Shown here: one piece after another, positions 7,221 through 10,127 of the stretch | Layout: each line of letters opens with the position of its first letter | How positions within the stretch are numbered: position 1 is the first letter of the stretch | Assembly (NCBI GenBank): GCA_964613015.1 | Contig: CAZTFP010000034.1 | Coordinates: 1-10,127, forward strand | Direction: 5' to 3' | DNA: 10,127 nt | Origin: CAJBLF01 sp964613015 | Lineage (GTDB): Bacteria > Patescibacteriota > Gracilibacteria > Absconditabacterales > Absconditicoccaceae | Position numbers and translations under genes: made by a program | The notes under the pieces: generated by a model | Database searches by the model: none | The model's input: only the letters and a program-made list of their open reading frames with translations | Told to the model about the DNA's origin: nothing

Positions 7221-9194
7221 ATGAAAAAAGGTAGCGTCACACTACGTCCAGATCAATATAAGGAAGTCTATGAGTGCTGGAACGGTAAAGGGAAAAGCTG
7301 TATAACCAGCAGAAATATTCCTGAAGACAAAAAAAATTGTGCACTCAAACACATTCTCGGTGGAATAGATTCCAATCTATTATTAGCGGCCGTAGAAGAA
7401 CCCAAGGAAGAAACAAAAGAAAAAGAGATATCACCACAAGAAGAATATAAATATAGGGAATCTATAGTAGAAGAAATTAATGATGAATACAAATACGAAA
7501 TACCTTTCAGAAAGTTAGAAAGAGAAAATAATAATGGGACTAGAGTGAAAATAAACAAACAAAGCGAATTCAGTGATCAAAATGATGGTGAAGGAACCAT
7601 CTTAGGACCATCAACTGCCGAAGGACGGTTAAGTGTGCGTTTTGATAATGGATATGAAAATAGTTATAGAATGTCAGATCTCATTGTCCTTAAAAAAAAA
7701 GAAGATGATGGTAAAGATTCAAAAGTCATCAATGAAGAAATTTTACAAAGTATGAAGATCGAGAAGCGTGAGGATTTTATAGCAAATGTGGCTAAATTAT
7801 TATTTGAAGAGATACAGAAAAATAAAGACCTTTTAGATAGAATGTTCCCCAACAATAACTTTAGAAAAGGTGATGATGTTATCTTAAATAAATGAGCTAC
7901 TGATGCATATAGACATACTCACGAATGAAGTACAGGAAAAGTCATAAGTGTTTCAAATAATTCTATTCTTATCCGTTTTGATCATATAACAAGCCGTAAT
8001 TATAGCGGAGAAAAAAATCCAGAGTGGGAGATAGAAGCAGAATATGTCATCAATCGTTCAAACCCCAAAGAGTTTGCTATTACGTTGGATAACGTCAAAG
8101 AGAAAGTCGTAGATATAGTAGAATCATTGGAAAAGGATGACGATGATGGTGATAGTGTAAATAAAAATGAACTCACCACCAAGCTCTTGCTCAAAGAGAA
8201 TTTTCTTTTGCCAGGAGATGGTGAGGGAAACTATGTTCTCAATTATCGTGAAATGACCAAGTTTGTTGCCCCAGAACTTTATGCTGCCTATGGAAACAAA
8301 GATATCTATAGCGAAACAGATATGTGTGCTCCACCATCAGAATGTCATCCCAACGTCCTCAAAATGGAACTCAGTAGCTGATGCGATTATAATCGTTGCA
8401 CCTATTGTGATCTCTACAAAAATGTAAAATATTGTCCAAGGACTTTCGAACAATTCAAGGAGCATGCAGATAAGGTGATGAAAGCATTGGGTGATTACAA
8501 ATACAATATAGAAAGAGTGTTTATTGGTGGTGGTAATGCGCTTGGCGTAGACCAACAAACCCTTGAGAAATCACTTAAATACGTCAATAATCTCCTTGAT
8601 CCCGGCAGGATCGCCATGTATGCAAGGACACAAGATATAAATAGAAAGGGAAAAGAATGACTACAGAAACTCAACTACGCAGGATTGACCAATCTCTATC
8701 GATGAGCTGAGACATGATCTGATGCGATATTGAAATATGTCAAAAAATGAACGACATTAGACGATATGCTCAAGGCATCCAAAGAACTTGCCAAGACCAA
8801 TATCAATCTCTCGGTGACACTCATGCCAGGTATTTGAGGAAAACGTTTTGATGAAGAGAATGTCAAAGGAACGGTAAAATTTCTCAATGCTACCGATACA
8901 AAGTTCATTACCTTTATGGCGATTATGCCTTCTCCAGGATCTGAGTATGACAATATCATGAAAGAGGAAATGATGAACAATACCAATAGACCGATGACCA
9001 ATGTCGAAGTAGTGAAGCAGATAAAATCAATTTTGCAATGACTAGACCCTAAGGGACAGAAGATAGGTATGTACTGACCAGAAGTTCATGAGGTAGATTA
9101 TAATCCTTTCTATTTCAAAGTCACCTTTGATAGGGAGGGAAAAAGAGAGGCAATCAAACTTTGTGATGAGTATCTAAAGACTCATATTGTATAG
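7221..9194 (+). CDS. Radical SAM protein with two N-terminal SH3-like barrels
   Basis: A 657-residue protein ending at TAG, open only with ten TGA-Gly codons, all at residue 225 or later. Residues 1-50 carry three Cys (19, 27, 40) and match nothing I recognise. Residues 106-157 and 214-277 are two versions of one motif: G-x-x-V-x-I/L-N, then G-x-[IV], then [LI]-x-V/I-RFD, then Y-x5-[LV], as in SH3-like/KOW-type barrels that often bind nucleic acid or protein. An acidic linker (EKDDDDGD) follows. Residues about 320-657 are a radical SAM domain: C388-x4-C393-x2-C396 in SSGCDYNRCTYCDLYK, IGGGNA, GAETGSDAILKYVKKGTT and a SVTLMPGIGG loop. The CX4CX2C spacing and these motifs match a HemN/Elp3-like family of unknown substrate; I see no B12 domain. 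It should bind a 4Fe-4S cluster and cleave SAM. The substrate is unknown. Confidence 0.86.
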
Positions 9195-9218
9195 TATCTA
9201 ATCCTAATATCTCAAGGA

Positions 9219-9246
9219 TTGACTTTATACTATAAATATATATAAG
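9219..9246 (+). promoter_or_regulatory. Candidate sigma-70 promoter of the lipoprotein gene
   Basis: TTGACT (9219-9224) and TATAAG (9241-9246) are 16 bases apart and lie just after the radical SAM stop codon. The start would be near 9253, within or just before the hairpin that abuts the ATG. A weak AATCCT/AGGATT dyad (9200-9220) precedes it, with no T-run. Confidence 0.45.
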
Positions 9247-9247
9247 A

Positions 9248-9274
9248 AAGAAAATTTATTCTTAAAATTTTCTT
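9248..9274 (+). promoter_or_regulatory. AU-rich hairpin abutting the lipoprotein start codon
   Basis: AAGAAAATTT (9248-9257) and AAATTTTCTT (9265-9274) form a perfect 10-bp inverted repeat with a seven-base loop. The right arm ends one base before the ATG at 9275. There is no Shine-Dalgarno. If formed in the mRNA, the stem would cover the ribosome entry region, so temperature or factor-dependent opening is possible. It may instead mark an operator. Confidence 0.45.
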
Positions 9275-9781
9275 ATGAGGAAATTTCTTCTTCCCTTGCT
9301 TTTACTAAGTGTTGTGATAGCTGGATGTACGAGTACAACTAAGTCTACGATGACTACTGATCAGCTGTTTCAGAAAAAACAAGAATGTGCTAATCTGAGA
9401 GATAAGATAGAGGAACAAATTAATAAAAATCCTGATTACAGTGGTTGTTTTAATATAAAAGAAATATTTTATAGTCCACTAAGAAATAGTTGTTTATATA
9501 TTGCAGACAGTGTGTGAGAACAAAATAAAGGAGATTGTTTATGGGGACTAACTTGATGAAGTAACGAAATTGTCTTTGATTATTTTACCAATGAGGTGGT
9601 TATAACAAATATGAGTTGGTCTTCGGATTATCAAGGTAAGTCAGATAGTTTTTGTTTTCCTAAATTTCTTGCTTATGTCGATAAAAATGGGAAAGCAGTT
9701 ACAATGAATAATTATGATTGATATAGAGCGTGTATGCTAAATGAATATTATACAAGAATCCAAGAACTTAAATGAGAATAA
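9275..9781 (+). CDS. Small cysteine-containing lipoprotein
   Basis: A 168-residue protein, from the ATG at 9275 to the TAA at 9779-9781, with five TGA-Gly codons. The N-terminus MRKFLLPLLLLSVVIAGC is a signal peptide with lipobox IAGC, so C18 should be lipidated and the protein anchored on the outer face of the membrane. A Ser/Thr-rich spacer follows, then a charged helix (QKKQECANLRDKIEEQI). Next comes an FNIKEIFYSPLRNSCLYI motif that I recall from small exported proteins of CPR bacteria. Five or more further cysteines after C18 could form disulfides outside the cell. No enzymatic motif is visible and the function is unknown. It is the last gene before dnaK and is followed by a strong palindromic terminator. 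A small solute- or polymer-binding role would be a guess. Confidence 0.8.
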
Positions 9782-9799
9782 TTTTATTTTTCTTTTCTT

Positions 9800-9827
9800 A
9801 AAAGTTAGCACCCGGGTGCTAACTTTT
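9800..9827. terminator. Perfect 28-bp palindrome acting as terminator of the lipoprotein gene
   Basis: The two 14-base arms of AAAAGTTAGCACCC type are exact complements with no spacer. As RNA they give a 12-bp stem with a CCGG loop, an A-rich 5' side and a UUUU 3' side. It starts 18 bases after the lipoprotein stop and is symmetric, so it works in both directions. Confidence 0.7.
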
Positions 9828-9881
9828 GTATATAGCTTAATAAGGTATTTTGATGACTATTCCACCCGGGTGCGATAGTCA
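9800..9881 (-). repeat. Bipartite CACCCGGGTG palindrome element, copy B
   Basis: The perfect palindrome at 9800-9827 is followed by a second, imperfect one at 9854-9881 (TGACTAT and ATAGTCA arms around CACCCGGGTG). Their centres are 54 bp apart. On the minus strand the element begins CTATCGCACCCGGGT and ends GCACCCGGGTGCTAAC then TTTT, matching copy A at 5149-5231 in order, orientation and spacing. The sequence between the palindromes is not conserved. Confidence 0.7.
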
Positions 9882-9884
9882 CCA

Positions 9885-9910
9885 TAGCACCCAAAAAAAA
9901 AGGTGCTCAA
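9885..9910. promoter_or_regulatory. GCACC/GGTGC dyad with A-tract spacer upstream of dnaK
   Basis: AGCACC (9886-9891) and GGTGCT (9902-9907) are inverted around C plus nine A. The left half ATAGCACCC matches the CIRCE half-site TTAGCACTC at 7 of 9 positions and the spacer length is close to CIRCE's nine, but the right half fits less well. It lies just upstream of the -35 box of dnaK. It may be a degenerate HrcA site, or a third, altered copy of the neighbouring palindromes. Confidence 0.3.
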
Positions 9911-9916
9911 AATCTC

Positions 9917-9944
9917 TTGCATTTTTTTATAGCATCAATATACT
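9917..9944 (+). promoter_or_regulatory. Candidate dnaK promoter with an inverted repeat around the -10
   Basis: TTGCAT (9917-9922) and TATACT (9939-9944) are 16 bases apart. TATAGCA (9928-9934) and TGCTATA (9950-9956) form a 7-bp inverted repeat that brackets the -10 box, a plausible operator. The transcript would carry a leader of about 105 bases. Confidence 0.45.
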
Positions 9945-9958
9945 ATACGTGCTATATA

Positions 9959-10049
9959 ACGACGAAACGTCAAAACGACTAAATGCTTAAACGCTTTTTG
10001 TCCTTTATTACATCGTTTCCTCGTTTGAACATTTTATCATTTAATCGTT
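9959..10049. repeat. Inverted low-complexity words in the dnaK leader
   Basis: The left part (9959-9993) is built of AAACG and AAATG words and includes GACGAAACGTC. The right part (10011-10049) is the complementary style, TCGTTT and CATTT. AACGACTAAATG (9974-9985) and CATTTAATCGTT (10038-10049) match as an inverted pair at 11 of 12 positions. The leader RNA could fold into a long stem ending just before the ATG. The same architecture of paired words occurs at 6556-6690. Confidence 0.4.
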
Positions 10050-10056
10050 ATTTTTT

Positions 10057-10127
10057 ATGGCAAAAATTATTGGAATCGATCTCGGAACAACCAACTCTTG
10101 TGTATCCTACATGCTAGGTGACAAATC
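10057..10127 (+). CDS. dnaK: Chaperone DnaK (Hsp70), N-terminal fragment
   Basis: Only the first 23 codons and part of the next are in the window. The start MAKIIGIDLGTTNSCVSYML is the canonical Hsp70 opening, with the GIDLGTTNS phosphate-binding loop of the ATPase domain. DnaK is the cytoplasmic ATP-dependent chaperone that works with DnaJ and GrpE. The ATG at 10057 has no Shine-Dalgarno; it is preceded by a run of T. Whether grpE or dnaJ follows cannot be seen. Confidence 0.95.
   Translation, partial: MAKIIGIDLGTTNSCVSYMLGDK

Noticed and set aside
8000..9001. Minus-strand frames opposite the radical SAM gene
   Set aside because: They are hydrophobic, Ser-rich shadows of a plus-strand gene with clear cluster-binding and glycine motifs.
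9886..9907. Intrinsic terminator formed by AGCACC and GGTGCT
   Set aside because: The A-tract lies in the loop and no T-run follows the stem on either strand, so termination is unlikely.

Overview
Organism. The window reads as AT-rich bacterial DNA in which UGA encodes glycine (genetic code 25). This code is known from the candidate phyla SR1 (Absconditabacteria) and Gracilibacteria (BD1-5). Under the standard code almost every gene here breaks into fragments. With TGA read as Gly they become full-length proteins, and the TGA codons fall on conserved glycines, for example the GxExG motif of the radical SAM protein. All six complete genes end in TAA or TAG. I count more than 80 in-frame TGA codons. 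The coordinates below are therefore those of the recoded genes. Except at one gene, start codons lack a convincing Shine-Dalgarno sequence.

Layout. (1) 1-1617, minus strand: the N-terminal 539 residues of an exported surface protein with beta-rich repeats, a 12-glycine linker and an S-layer-homology-like domain. (2) 1618-1880: a divergent intergenic region with a widely spaced 12-bp inverted repeat. (3) 1881-2465, plus: rubrerythrin, followed by a bidirectional terminator shared with the convergent gene. (4) 2539-5013, minus: an 824-residue fusion of a five-helix membrane LTA-synthase-type phosphotransferase with a C-terminal glycerophosphodiester phosphodiesterase domain. (5) 5215-6546, minus: an iron-sulfur PD-(D/E)XK nuclease of the RecB/AddB/Cas4 type. 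(6) 6802-7101, plus: a 99-residue orphan protein with its own promoter, a strong Shine-Dalgarno and a terminator. (7) 7221-9194, plus: a 657-residue protein joining two SH3-like barrels to a CX4CX2C radical SAM domain. (8) 9275-9781, plus: a small cysteine-containing lipoprotein. (9) 10057 to the end, plus: the start of dnaK.

How the parts fit. The surface protein, the LTA-synthase/GDPD fusion and the lipoprotein are all cell-envelope functions. Rubrerythrin and DnaK are stress functions. Most genes appear to be single transcription units with their own promoters and terminators; there is no clear operon. The non-coding DNA is unusually structured. Two copies of a bipartite element, each a pair of CACCCGGGTG-cored palindromes about 55 bp apart, follow the nuclease and lipoprotein genes. 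AU-rich hairpins lie in two 5' leaders. Two inverted pairs of low-complexity words lie in promoter or leader regions. I saw no CRISPR array, transposase, tRNA or rRNA.
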